The notes under the pieces are model-generated. The model was given only the letters and a program-made list of their open reading frames with translations, did not search any database and had not been told where the DNA came from. From Sphingomonas vulcanisoli (GTDB lineage Bacteria > Pseudomonadota > Alphaproteobacteria > Sphingomonadales > Sphingomonadaceae), in the NCBI RefSeq assembly GCF_011761305.1, contig NZ_JAAOZC010000012.1:28211-92210 (forward strand): DNA of 64,000 nt, written 5' to 3'. The position numbers were made by a program, and so were the translations under genes. Shown here in pieces: positions 26,935 through 36,319 of the stretch (within the stretch, counting starts at the first letter, position 1; every line of letters begins with the position of its first letter).

Positions 26935-27447
26935 CTAATACGCTGCCATATGGTTGAGCGCGCGCTTTACTAGCTCTGGCGGGCGGGTGGCGCATAACCA
27001 GTTGATTAAAGGCTATTATCCACCGCGCGAGAGCATGTTTGTCTCGCGATCGGCGAGCTTGTCTCTCGAAAAAGTGATGTGCAGACAAACACTTAGGCAG
27101 TGACGCGAGACATTGCCTTTATCTTGTTTTCCCTGCCTCCCTCCTTCTGAGCTTCCCCGCTAAAAACGAAGGCGAGGAGCAGCGCCGATCCTACGCCGCT
27201 CCTCCCAACCGGACTCCTGTGGGTCATTGCGCACCGGGCAGCGCTTCCGCGCTTGCTTTCCGCTCCGGAATAAGTGCCGGCCGAGCATTCGTTGCGGATC
27301 GCCATCGCCATCCACCAGCATCAAGCCCATGAACCAGCGGCCATCGGCCGACGCTATAGCGCGTTGAGTGGCGCGACAACCGGCTGCGTGCTTAAGGAAC
27401 CAGAAAGCGACGGGCTCAGCGGCGGGGCGATCAGCGGATATGCTAGA
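26935..27447. other. Gap without a convincing gene
   Basis: About 510 bases between a small plus-strand gene and the end of the minus-strand lipoprotein gene. Short open frames occur on both strands but have neither ribosome binding sites nor protein-like composition. I see no tRNA, repeat or terminator here. Confidence 0.4.
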
Positions 27448-29205
27448 TCATTTACTCGTGCTGGCAGGCTGGGGATCGGCCGCCGCTTTCTTGTAGGCGG
27501 CCTGCGCGGCCAGCATCGCGGCCTTGGCGTTCACGAGGTCGGTCTCGGCCTTCACACTGTTGGTCCGCCCCGTGATGCCGCCGACGATCCCACTAAGGAA
27601 GCCTCCGACGACATTTGCTGGCAGCGATGCTGCAGCGACCGCCGGGCTCGGCCTTGTATATTGGGTGTTGACGACCCGTCCGGCTGCGAATTCGATATGG
27701 GCGGTGCGCTTGACCAATGTCGATCGTTCGATCGGCACCACGAACAGCGCCTTGCTGTCGAGTGCTAGGAACGATGCGCGCGCGAGGTCGGGGCCGAGCG
27801 CGAAATTCTGCCCGCCCATCTTGAGGAGCGGCGGCAATTCCGAAGGGTCGAGGTCCGCGAAATCTCCCTCGGATTTTGGCGGATCAAAGCGCTTCACTAG
27901 GCTCACGCGCACTGTGCAAGGACGGGGCAAGGAGGCAACAACGCCAGGATAATGATTTGGCACAATCTTGCCGTCGGCGGTCTTGACCGGGATTGGCGAG
28001 GCGGAAAGCCGAAGGCCGCAAGCGGCTTGCAGTGCTATTCCATCGGCGATCCGAAGCGGGCCCTTCTCGAGGTCGGAAATCAGATAAGTTTGGGCAGCAC
28101 TGGGGATTGCCGGATCGATGGACTCCGGGGTGGGAGGCAAGGCGGAATTGATCATGTTCATGATATAAGCCAGCAAATGCGGCCTTTGTTGTGGCGGCGC
28201 TTTGCTCAAGGCCGCGATCAGTTCGTCGAGGGTCGGGGGTCGCCCGACGGCTTTGACCGGTCTGGTTTTTGACCCGGTGACGACAATGCTCGCCGCGTCA
28301 CCGATCGGCAGCGGAATGGGTTTCACTAGCCCGACGATCGTTCCGACCGAAGTTGCCAGACTGGTCAGAAACGTGCCGGTCTGGTCGTCGGCCGCGGTTT
28401 CGACGAGCACGGGCAATCCGGCCTCATCGGTTTTTACCGTCAGCTGGTCCGAGGCAAAGTCGTCGGTGTTCAGAGTGAGCTGAAAGATATGGTCAGGGTC
28501 AGCGTCGACGATATGCTTCAACTCGACCTTGATAGGCGTCTGACACTCGGCCTCGATGACGTCGTAGGTCTGGTTGGCGACATGCGCCAAGGCGATGGCC
28601 GCCGGTGAGTCCTTTTGATATTGTTGAAGGCTGGCGAGAATTGGCTTCAGCGCAGCGTCGCTGACCGGAGCAGGATTAGGATCGAGATCCGCGAAATCGT
28701 CGAGCCGAGCCAGCATTCCTTTCGTGGCGAAGAAGAACTTCAGGTATGAAAAGCGGCTGGCCCGATAGGCGGTTCTGAGATCCTTGCAGCTCGCGGGCTG
28801 CGCCACAGTGGTGGGATTAACACTTGCGTCCGCCGCGGGTGCCGCGCTGGTAGTGCCTTTATCGGCCGTGTCCGTTTTGGCGTCTTTGTCCTTACTGTCT
28901 GTCGTCTTCGGAGCGACTCCTTTGTCGGTATCGGAGGTGGCAGAGCCGCCTTTGGAGCTGCTGTCAGACGATGCCGCATCATCGGGTAGCGACATGCTGA
29001 CCTGGATCGATGACCGGCCGACACCATAGATTGCGGACGCGCCGGCCAGCGCTGGAGGTGCGTTGCCCGAAAGTTCCGTAGAGGTCACGATCGAGGATGT
29101 CGAACATCCTGCCAGACCCATTGTCGCCATGGCAATCGCCGAGCCGAGAAGAGATGAAGAAACATTGCGATCCCGATGCCGGATCGCTCGCAAGCCGTGT
29201 CTCAT
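27448..29205 (-). CDS. Large putative lipoprotein of unknown function
   Basis: The roughly 585-residue product starts MRHGLRAIRHRDRNVSSSLL and has a hydrophobic stretch ending in a lipobox, MGLAGC, with Cys34. After a low-complexity Ser/Asp/Lys-rich segment (about residues 75-140, SSSKGGSATSDTDKG) the body is mixed alpha/beta with no motif I recognise. The C-terminus has a Gly-rich segment VVGGFLSGIVGGITGRTN, which is membrane- or glycine-zipper-like, and then a helical end. The family is unknown; placement on a mobile element suggests a cell-envelope accessory function. Confidence 0.7.
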   Translation of the reverse strand: MRHGLRAIRHRDRNVSSSLLGSAIAMATMGLAGCSTSSIVTSTELSGNAPPALAGASAIYGVGRSSIQVSMSLPDDAASSDSSSKGGSATSDTDKGVAPKTTDSKDKDAKTDTADKGTTSAAPAADASVNPTTVAQPASCKDLRTAYRASRFSYLKFFFATKGMLARLDDFADLDPNPAPVSDAALKPILASLQQYQKDSPAAIALAHVANQTYDVIEAECQTPIKVELKHIVDADPDHIFQLTLNTDDFASDQLTVKTDEAGLPVLVETAADDQTGTFLTSLATSVGTIVGLVKPIPLPIGDAASIVVTGSKTRPVKAVGRPPTLDELIAALSKAPPQQRPHLLAYIMNMINSALPPTPESIDPAIPSAAQTYLISDLEKGPLRIADGIALQAACGLRLSASPIPVKTADGKIVPNHYPGVVASLPRPCTVRVSLVKRFDPPKSEGDFADLDPSELPPLLKMGGQNFALGPDLARASFLALDSKALFVVPIERSTLVKRTAHIEFAAGRVVNTQYTRPSPAVAAASLPANVVGGFLSGIVGGITGRTNSVKAETDLVNAKAAMLAAQAAYKKAAADPQPASTSK

Positions 29206-29463
29206 AAGCGCAAGCCCCCAGCTTGATTCGCCAAGATACGCACGTTCTAACTGTTCCGGCAGCGTATCGCATTTCAACGCCTTGACCAGCGTATGTTATC
29301 GATGACTCCATTTTGGAGCCTTTAGACGTGGCAACGCGCTTGCGAGCCGCACAACGGGCGTATCGGCGGTGGGGCGTCATGGGCTGGCAGGGCCGCGCGT
29401 GCCTTCGGCAATTTGGCGCACGCGGCCGGCGGTTGGGATGACAGGACATGAGGGAAAGCGGAA

Positions 29464-30930
29464 ATGGGAGAAGCAAAGGCCAAACGCGCGGCACGGCGCG
29501 AGCGCGAGAAGCTCAGCAAGCGGATCTCGCTGTCACGCTTCAACTTGCTCGCGATCGGCACACGGCTGTCGCCGGCGCCGTATCTCTATGAGGAAGTCGC
29601 GTACTGGGCCGATCTTGAAGAGCGTGTGATCGGAGTCATCGCTCGGGACAATCAGGATAATGATTATTACTGGGCGTTGCTGGCGCGTGACCGTAATGGG
29701 CGTTTCCGCTCGGTCGATATTAACTCGAGCCTGCGGTCGGCGGACTATGCGACGGTCGCTTTGCGCGAGCGTATCGCCAAGGCCGTCACCGAGGACGACC
29801 TTGCACTTCTCGGCACGCAGGGTGACGAGACAAACCATCCCACCGATCTGCTCACGGTGCCGCCGGGGACGGCAACCAAGGATCTTCATCCCAATTTCAA
29901 ATTGCTGCTGGAGACACCGGGACGCGCACCGGCGCGCGCCGTTTTCAGAGAACTCGGACCTTGGCTCGCGCCGAGCGATCCTCATTTCGTCAAAGAGTTC
30001 CAGAGCAAGCAATTCGACCAGCGACTTTGGGAGCTTTATCTTTGGGCGATGCTGCGCGAGCTCAGCTATGACGTGACGCAGCCCGAAGCACCGGACTTTC
30101 ACGTCAAGGCCCCTCGCAGCGAGTTTACCGTCGAGGCGACGACGTGCGCCCCTTCGGAAGGGGGCGTGCTCGCCAATCATCCTGATCCGCAGACCCCAGA
30201 GGAGATGACGACCTTTTTGCACAATTACATGCCGATGAAGTTCGGCAATGCGCTGACTGGCAAGCTTAACAAGAAAAATGCGAGCGGTGAGAGTTATTGG
30301 GAGCGTGGCCCCGGTGTCGGCAAACCGTTCGTGATCGCGGTAGCAGACTTTCATAAGCCGGGTGGCGACGGTGAGATCGGTTCGATGACCTATACCCAAG
30401 AGGCGCTATGGCTTTATCTCTACGGGAAGAGGATCGAATGGTCGTTCGTGGATGGAAGCCTTTCGGTCCGCACCGTCAAGGCCGACGATCACAGCTATAA
30501 AACGAAGACAATCGAAACCGGCTTTTTCGACCTGCCGGGCGCGGAGAATATCTCGGCTGTCATCTTTTCAAATGCCGGGACGCTCGCGAAGTTCGATCGG
30601 ATGGGCGTAGATGCTGGGTTCGCCCCGGCTGACCATCGCTACTACCGGACGGGCTATCGCCTCGACCCCGATCCGAATGCCGTGGTTGGGACGCCTTTCA
30701 GCGAAGAGGTGGTCGCGGACAATGCCGAGTCATGGTCCGACGAACTCCAAGTCTTCCATAATCCGCATGCAAAAATTCCGCTGCCGTTCGACTCCTTTGC
30801 CGGCACAACCCAGCATCGCTTCGAGGACGACACCTATGTCTGTCATTCCTACGGAATGCCGGTGTTGAGTTCCTATACGATGATCATGCGGCTTGTCGGC
30901 GACGAGGAGATGCAGGAGGCGGTCATCTAA
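29464..30930 (+). CDS. Unknown protein with a possible PD-(D/E)xK nuclease core
   Basis: The 488-residue protein begins with a basic MGEAKAKRAARREREKLSK. Around residues 185-230 it has QRLWELYLWAMLRELSYDV, then APDFHV (Asp about 210) and SEFTVEATT (Glu about 224), an E...D...E-x-T arrangement like PD-(D/E)xK nucleases. The rest is not recognised. It faces the divergent lipoprotein gene at 29205 with about 260 bases between. The nuclease reading is an inference from spacing; the family may be another one. Confidence 0.65.
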   Translation: MGEAKAKRAARREREKLSKRISLSRFNLLAIGTRLSPAPYLYEEVAYWADLEERVIGVIARDNQDNDYYWALLARDRNGRFRSVDINSSLRSADYATVALRERIAKAVTEDDLALLGTQGDETNHPTDLLTVPPGTATKDLHPNFKLLLETPGRAPARAVFRELGPWLAPSDPHFVKEFQSKQFDQRLWELYLWAMLRELSYDVTQPEAPDFHVKAPRSEFTVEATTCAPSEGGVLANHPDPQTPEEMTTFLHNYMPMKFGNALTGKLNKKNASGESYWERGPGVGKPFVIAVADFHKPGGDGEIGSMTYTQEALWLYLYGKRIEWSFVDGSLSVRTVKADDHSYKTKTIETGFFDLPGAENISAVIFSNAGTLAKFDRMGVDAGFAPADHRYYRTGYRLDPDPNAVVGTPFSEEVVADNAESWSDELQVFHNPHAKIPLPFDSFAGTTQHRFEDDTYVCHSYGMPVLSSYTMIMRLVGDEEMQEAVI

Positions 30931-31798
30931 CGAGGCTTAGACGGGTCTTCGCGCAAACGGTCGGCCCAGACAGGGATATCTCTTGAAGGTTATGACCAGA
31001 ACATTGCAACTTCTTCTGACATCACCGGTCGCGATTATGGGCTTCGCTCGGGTTCAGCGGCTTCGCCGTTTAGCATATCGCCGCACCGCAGTTGTCGGAT
31101 GATGCAGTTCAACGCGGCCGTGCAGCCTTCAGCCGGCTAATATCGTGAGCGCCGCGAACGGCCTCCCAACATTGCTCCGGCGGCTAGGCGGCAGTGACAA
31201 TTTGGCGCTGCCCGACCTTGGCAACGAGTGCGCTCGGTGCGAGCAGCCTGCACTGCTGCGCCAAAGCGGGTATCGCTTGAAACCTCGCACACAAAAGGCT
31301 CGATCTTCACCGCATCGAGAGTTTGGATAGCGTGCTGGCGTTTTGCTCGGCTGTTACCGAGGGCGAAGCGACGCCACGAAAGTAGTTCAAGAGGGGGCTT
31401 ATAACCATCATCTCGCCAATGACTTTTCTGCTGCGAGCATTGCCCTCAAATACGAATGGCGCATCAACTGCGCTGACGCTTTCGGGGACTTCGTCCACCG
31501 ACGTCCAGCTATTGCCAAAAGCCAAAGGCCTGATATCATTGGCGATGACGAGTGTTTTTGGCGTTTGTTCGCCGGAAATCAGTCGCTTGGCGCTTGGCCC
31601 ATCCAATCTTCTGGGCACCAGTTGCTGCCTCCGGATTCGTCCAGAGGCGTCCAGCAACAGACTGTTTTCAAAGCACAATTTTATCGACGATCGCTGGCAA
31701 CCGTCCGGGTTGATCCAGTGTAATTCGGCAAAAGAGCCACAAAAAGAGGCTCATTTTGTGTCTGCTGGATCGGCCCGGAGAATCCGGGATCAAGACCG
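30931..31798. other. Element 1/element 2 junction region
   Basis: No credible protein gene is present in these 870 bases. Short open frames on both strands lack start signals. The important content is the duplicated tRNA-Leu end at 31607-31620 and the following arm region, GTCCAGAGGCGTCCAG (about 31639-31654) then CAGACTGTTTTCAAAG, which mirrors the sequence after the real tRNA-Leu (CGTCCGAGGACGTCCAG ... GACTGGTTTTCAAG). Confidence 0.6.
31607..31620 (+). other. Attachment core 2 (partial copy of tRNA-Leu 3' end)
   Basis: TCTTCTGGGCACCA is identical to the last 14 bases of tRNA-Leu including CCA. It is followed by the same CGTCC-repeat arm region and then by integrase 2 at 31799, as at the original tRNA. 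This is the expected junction of a tandem insertion and would be the right end of element 1 (about 14.5 kb) and the left end of element 2. Confidence 0.7.
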
Positions 31799-33070
31799 AT
31801 GCTGACACAACTCCAGATCACCTCCGCCAAGCCAAAGGCGAAGCCCTACCGTCTGTCCGATGGCCAGGGATTGTACCTCGTCGTCCAAACCACCGGCTCG
31901 AAGCTCTGGCGATTTCGTTATCGCTATGGTGGCCTTCAGAAGACGCTCCACCTCGGACCGTGGCCGACGACTTCTCTCGCCGATGCTCGCGAGAAGTGCC
32001 GCGCGGCGCGAAAGGCGATCGCCGCCGGAGTCGACCCCGTTCTCGAGAAGAAGCGAGCAAAGATCGAATCCCAATTCGCCGTCGCGACGAGCTTCAAGGA
32101 AGTCGCGATCGAATGGGTCGCCAAGTGCGAGCGTGAGGGCCTCGCCGAGATTACGCTCGGAAAGATCCGATGGCTTCTCGGGATGGCCTACCCGATGATC
32201 GGGTCACACCCGATCAATGGCATCACCCCGATCGAAGCCCTCTCCGTTCTGCGAAAGATCGAGGCGAAGGGCAATTACGAGAGCGCCCGACGGATGCGCA
32301 GCGTCCTCAGCCGGGTGTTTCGCTATGGGATCGCAACCGCGCGGTGCGATCGCGATGTAGCAGCGGACCTTCGCGGCGCGCTGACGACTCCCAAAACCAC
32401 GCATCATGCCGCGATCGTCGACCCGGACGAAGTTGGCATCCTGCTCAAGACGATGGACGGCTATACGGGTCAAGCGGTCACACGCATGGCGATGCGCCTG
32501 TCTCCCCACCTGATCGCAAGACCCGGCGAGCTGCGTCAGGCCGAATGGTCGGAGATCGACGTTGCCAAGGCGATCTGGTCGATCCCGGCCGAGCGGATGA
32601 AGATGCGCCGACCGCACCGGGTGCCGCTATCGGCACAGGTGCTGGAGATGATCGAGGAGCTGCGCGAAATCAGCGGGCACCGCAGATTTCTGTTTCCGTG
32701 CCTGGGGAATCCGAAGCGGCCCATGTCCGAGAATGGCGTGAACCAGGCGCTCCGGCGGTTGGGATACCAAACCGAAGAGATGACCGCGCATGGCTTCCGC
32801 GCGATGGCGGCAACGCTGCTCAACGAAATGGGGCGCTGGAATCCCGATGCGATCGAGCGACAGCTCGCCCATCAGGAGGCCTCATCGGTGCGTCGTGCTT
32901 ACGCCCGCGGCGAATATTGGGACGAGCGCGTGACCATGATGCAGCACTGGTCGGACTATCTCGACGAGTTGCGGGCTACTGCGACGGAAACGAGAGAGCC
33001 GAGGCTCGTCGTCAAAAAGGCGAAGGGCGAGTCGAAGGCTGGCCGCTCGCGCGGGCGTCTGCGAAAGTAG
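31799..33070 (+). CDS. P4-type tyrosine recombinase (integrase 2)
   Basis: The 423-residue integrase starts MLTQLQITSAKPKAKPYRLS and has the same three-part layout as integrase 1. Candidate catalytic residues are in RPGELRQAEWSEID, TAHGFRAMAATLLNE, ERQLAHQEASS and RRAYARGEYWDERV. It appears intact. It follows attachment core 2 by about 180 bases and is convergent with an AlpA-family gene, as integrase 1 is. The basic C-terminal tail (KKAKGESKAGRSRGRLRK) is an addition not seen in integrase 1. Confidence 0.93.
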   Translation: MLTQLQITSAKPKAKPYRLSDGQGLYLVVQTTGSKLWRFRYRYGGLQKTLHLGPWPTTSLADAREKCRAARKAIAAGVDPVLEKKRAKIESQFAVATSFKEVAIEWVAKCEREGLAEITLGKIRWLLGMAYPMIGSHPINGITPIEALSVLRKIEAKGNYESARRMRSVLSRVFRYGIATARCDRDVAADLRGALTTPKTTHHAAIVDPDEVGILLKTMDGYTGQAVTRMAMRLSPHLIARPGELRQAEWSEIDVAKAIWSIPAERMKMRRPHRVPLSAQVLEMIEELREISGHRRFLFPCLGNPKRPMSENGVNQALRRLGYQTEEMTAHGFRAMAATLLNEMGRWNPDAIERQLAHQEASSVRRAYARGEYWDERVTMMQHWSDYLDELRATATETREPRLVVKKAKGESKAGRSRGRLRK

Positions 33071-33111
33071 GATTAGGAGCGCCAGAGCGACTTGGCCGCT
33101 CTGGCGCTGAA

Positions 33112-33315
33112 TCAGCTTGGCGCCATCTCTGACGCTGTCAGGGCCTTGAGGCTCTGATACTGGATCAGGGTCGCACGGCCGACCTTCACCGTGTCGAGTT
33201 CTCCCGACTGGATGAGCTCGTAGATCCGGGAACGGCTCAGGCCGGTGATGCGGACCGCGGTTGAAATCCGAACCGTGAGCGGCTCGATTTTTTTCTCCCA
33301 ATCGCGTTCAATCAT
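33112..33315 (-). CDS. AlpA-family transcriptional regulator / excisionase (2)
   Basis: The 67-residue HTH protein has ISTAVRITGLSRSRIYELIQ and then TLIQYQSLKAL, matching the protein at 18531-18743. The start at ATG 33315 is chosen because GAGGTGAAC lies directly upstream; a longer frame would add 23 residues without a site. It is convergent with integrase 2, 41 bases from its stop codon. It probably controls excision or integrase expression of element 2. Confidence 0.86.
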   Translation of the reverse strand: MIERDWEKKIEPLTVRISTAVRITGLSRSRIYELIQSGELDTVKVGRATLIQYQSLKALTASEMAPS

Positions 33316-33529
33316 GTTCACCTCGGCCGTCTGTGCCAGGCAACTGGCGCTCGCTGCAGCGATTGCTTTTGGCGCAAAAATCATCGATCGGTCAGGCCGC
33401 TCCAGAGGTCATTAAGGTCATTTTGGGGGACGTCCATTTTGAGCATCTTATCTGCCGCTACCGGACAAGCGTTCACCCCGCCCCCCATAGATCGAAGAGG
33501 TGATCAGGAGAGTGGGGTGGGTCGTTGCG

Positions 33530-33580
33530 AACCGATGCGGACGAATACGGCGTAACGTGGGTTCGAATCCCACCCTCTCA
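33530..33580 (+). other. tRNA-Ser-like 3' fragment
   Basis: GTGGGTTCGAATCCCAC (33557-33573) is a perfect T-arm with a 5-bp stem and TTCGAAT loop, followed by CCTCTCA and preceded by AATACGGCGTAAC, resembling the variable arm of a class II tRNA. The whole tRNA cannot be folded, so this is a fragment. Such pieces are left as att sites by integrative elements. It sits between the element 2 integrase region and a DUF2274-AlpA gene. The rest of 33316-33616 holds nothing else I can identify. Confidence 0.5.
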
Positions 33581-33616
33581 ATCTCTTCGAAAAAAAACGA
33601 TAACTTACACCGTCAA

Positions 33617-34120
33617 CTAACTGAGTCGCTCGGGCCTGAGATATGTTGACATGCTCGATGATCTCTGGGATCTGATGTTTGCGATCCAATTGAGAACTTC
33701 CTTGTCGCTCCACCGCGCCGCTCCAGCAGATGGCTTGTAAGGAGCTGGGAACCGGCCTTGCTGGATCATCTTGTAAATCATCGATTTGCCAACGCCGATA
33801 AGGCGGCAAACCTCCTTCAACGGGATCAGCCTTTCCACCGCATCATTTGCTTGAGCGTTTGGTGGCGTGACCTCCGTTCTATGCAAAGCAGCTGGGTAGG
33901 GTATTCCAACGAAAGCATGCTTTCGAGCAAATGCTCCGTCAGCCTCCAAGAATTCAGCAAGCATTGCAGGGATCAGCTCGGTGAGAGGGATCTCCTCCCC
34001 GTATGTCGCGCGATATAGGTCTGCGTACTTTTGCAGTGCGATCCGAAGATCGCTGGCTAAGCTAATCGTAAAATCGCTAGCCCTGCGATCTGCCTGTCGA
34101 GGAAGCTTCATCTGGGTCAT
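33617..34120 (-). CDS. DUF2274-like/AlpA-type fusion regulator
   Basis: The 167-residue protein has two parts. Residues about 14-65 (SDFTISLASDLRIALQKYAD, then TELIPAMLAEFLEAD) resemble the DUF2274 domain found beside conjugation genes. Residues about 95-155 (LIPLKEVCRLIGVGKSMIYK, then FPAPYKPSAGAARWSDKEVL) are an AlpA-like helix-turn-helix. It starts at ATG 34120 and runs toward the tRNA-Ser-like fragment. Fusion of a conjugation-associated domain to an excisionase-like HTH suggests control of element mobility. No conjugation genes are seen nearby. Confidence 0.72.
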   Translation of the reverse strand: MTQMKLPRQADRRASDFTISLASDLRIALQKYADLYRATYGEEIPLTELIPAMLAEFLEADGAFARKHAFVGIPYPAALHRTEVTPPNAQANDAVERLIPLKEVCRLIGVGKSMIYKMIQQGRFPAPYKPSAGAARWSDKEVLNWIANIRSQRSSSMSTYLRPERLS

Positions 34121-34317
34121 CGATCGTCTCGTGATCCGAAAATGGGCGTGTCATCTCGCATGGCATGCCACAAATTTTCATCGAGTTTTATGACCTTTGC
34201 GAGGAATCGACGTGCCTCCTGGGGGCATCGAAGCTTCGCGAAACCAGAGTTGTTACTTTTCAGCACGGCTGGCGTGCGACAGGCAGTGCAAAAAGTTCAG
34301 GCGTCGCCCTCAGTGGG

Positions 34318-34803
34318 TTAGCCCAAGACGAAGCGGGCTCTCTCTCGCCGGAGCATCTCGTATGGCGTCAAACAGGCGATGCCGAGCCCAATGCAGGCGT
34401 TGGGAATTTTGATTTTCCTGACCGACTCTGAAGGCACTTCATGCGTCACGACGACGCAGTTGGCCGCTTTAGCATGCGCGACCAGCCAATAGTCCGCCAC
34501 CTGCAGGAAAGTGGCGATAGCCGCAGCCTCATAATTTTGTCCCGTAGCCCAAGCAGAGACCTCACCCAGCGCCGGCAATACGGTGTCATCCGGTGGGAGA
34601 AAGAATTCCTTTCCGCGGGCGGCCGCCCAATCGGAAAGCTCGTCACCGCCACCTGCAAGCTCATCGCTCACCTTCTCGATGCTTGCTACTTGGCCAGCGG
34701 CATTCTGAGCGATTAGCCATTGCCAAAAAGCGGGGCAGAAATCGAAGCCGTAATGGAGATTCTTCGCTTGTATAAAGATGTTAGCGTCGAGCAGGTAGCG
34801 CAT
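34318..34803 (-). CDS. DUF4411 family PIN-like toxin
   Basis: The 161-residue protein opens with YLLDANIFIQAKNLHYGFDF, the PIN-domain first aspartate in the DUF4411 style, and continues with VADYWLVAHAKAANCVVVTH, the central acidic motif. PIN proteins are ribonucleases. Its start codon overlaps the stop of the upstream HTH/ImmA-type gene by one base (TGATG), the arrangement seen in known Xre-ImmA/DUF4411 toxin-antitoxin loci. The toxic activity is inferred from family and context. Confidence 0.85.
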   Translation of the reverse strand: MRYLLDANIFIQAKNLHYGFDFCPAFWQWLIAQNAAGQVASIEKVSDELAGGGDELSDWAAARGKEFFLPPDDTVLPALGEVSAWATGQNYEAAAIATFLQVADYWLVAHAKAANCVVVTHEVPSESVRKIKIPNACIGLGIACLTPYEMLRRERARFVLG

Positions 34804-35957
34804 CAGGCGAGCACCCCGACCTCTTGCCCGATGTGATTGAAGGTCTCGGTCTTAGCAACGCCGAGCATGCGGAAAGCGTCTCGATAGAGCGTTTGTCCCT
34901 CTAACGTGCTTTCGACCAAGGCGCGTGCGAACCGTCGGCTAACCCTTGTCAGAGTGGTACGGTAGAAATCACCGCCGCCGCCGCTTTGCTCGGCTAAGGC
35001 CCGAAGCCGCGCTCGCTCTGCTGCCCAAGCGATATCAAAACGTGCCTGAGTCAGCCAGCCAGCATCAAGCAAACGCCGCAGGATCACTAAGCTGCTGACC
35101 TTGTAGCGCCGAGTAAGCCTAGACACAGCATTGTCGAGCGCCTCGTTAGGCTGAAGGTCACCTCGCAAGACCGCCAACGGAACAAGCAGCTCCGCTGCCA
35201 CTGCATTGCACCACACTTCTTCTCGGCGATGGCCGTGCATTGTGGCTCCGCCGACGTTAGAAACAGCCGTCGCACCGAGCCAAAGATGGGCTAGTTCGTG
35301 GGCCAAAGTGAACATCTGTGCCGATTTGCTGTCCGCACCGTTGACGAAAACGAGCGGCGCCTGCTGATCGGCCAACGCGAACCCTCGGAACTCCTCAGGA
35401 TCAAGCCGACGACTGTTGTTGCTCAAGACCACCCCGCTGATCATCACCAAGATGCCCAGACTGTCGGCCCCAGCTATGAAAAGCCGCAGCGCTTCCTCCC
35501 ATGTGCGACAGGCGACGCGCGCAGCGAGGTCAAAACCGATGGCCTCGGACATGGCAGCGGCGATCGCTACGGGCGAATCCGTAAGCCGCGCGCTACCCAC
35601 TTGTTCGATTACGGGCAGCCGAACTGCGCGAGCATAGTCCTTGAACCAGCCCTGCCGCTCTTGGCAGGCGTAAAGCATATCGAGCAAATCAGGGCTTGGC
35701 CGGGCAACACCGCGCCCGTCTATCGTCCTGAAATCGGGGATCGGAAGCTGTTCTACGGGTGGGGCAGGTAGGAATAGGTATCCAACCGGTACGTGGACAA
35801 CGGTCGCGTAGGACTGCAATTGTTTGAGCGTCGGCTGTGCCTCTCCCGCCTCCCAAAGAGCGAGTTTTGGAAAGCGGTGTTCGAGGTCCGCCGGCTCCTT
35901 CCCCGCGCGTTCGCGCGCCCAGGTCAGAAGACTTGGCTGGATGGCAGCCCTAGTCAT
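34803..35957 (-). CDS. HTH and ImmA/IrrE-family metallopeptidase protein
   Basis: The 384-residue protein has an N-terminal Xre-type helix-turn-helix region (about residues 5-60, LTWARERAGKEPADLEHRFP) and an ImmA/IrrE zinc-peptidase domain with FTLAHELAHLWLG (HELAH is the HExxH motif) at about 215. It is the antitoxin-like partner of the DUF4411 gene immediately downstream. Immediately upstream a 40-codon open frame ends in KTLDEWRMHHKGKG and overlaps its start by four bases, but no start codon for it is visible, so it may be a gene remnant. Confidence 0.85.
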   Translation of the reverse strand: MTRAAIQPSLLTWARERAGKEPADLEHRFPKLALWEAGEAQPTLKQLQSYATVVHVPVGYLFLPAPPVEQLPIPDFRTIDGRGVARPSPDLLDMLYACQERQGWFKDYARAVRLPVIEQVGSARLTDSPVAIAAAMSEAIGFDLAARVACRTWEEALRLFIAGADSLGILVMISGVVLSNNSRRLDPEEFRGFALADQQAPLVFVNGADSKSAQMFTLAHELAHLWLGATAVSNVGGATMHGHRREEVWCNAVAAELLVPLAVLRGDLQPNEALDNAVSRLTRRYKVSSLVILRRLLDAGWLTQARFDIAWAAERARLRALAEQSGGGGDFYRTTLTRVSRRFARALVESTLEGQTLYRDAFRMLGVAKTETFNHIGQEVGVLA

Positions 35958-36319
35958 CCCTTGCCTTTATGGTGCATCCGCCACTCATCGAGCGTCTTTT
36001 CGACGATGGCGCCAGCGATCGCAAGCGCGCCGGAGCCCTTCGATGCCGTGGCCTCGTGGGCTCCTGATGAAAGGCGTTACAAGGTTTTTGTTAAAATAGC
36101 GTCCGTTAGACGCCGGTCGGGCGTCCTCCTGAGGGCACCTAATATCTGCCACGGCTCACAAGCCGCCCTTCAGGCTCGAACCTTTCTCTGCTGGCGTCAA
36201 GAAAGAGGTCGCGTCGCAGCCGCAGTGGCGTTCGTAAGAAAGGTGACAGGCTGCCAGGTTAAGCTATTGCACAGGTGCCGGCGGCCAAGTTGAGGCTATC
36301 AGCACTCAGGAGATAGCGC
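35958..36319. other. Gap with a possible gene remnant
   Basis: About 360 bases between the ImmA-type gene and the VOC gene. On the minus strand, an open segment reading GALAIAGAIVEKTLDEWRMH ends directly at the ImmA start, without a start codon in sight, and may be the tail of a lost upstream gene. The rest contains no gene or repeat I can support. Confidence 0.4.
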
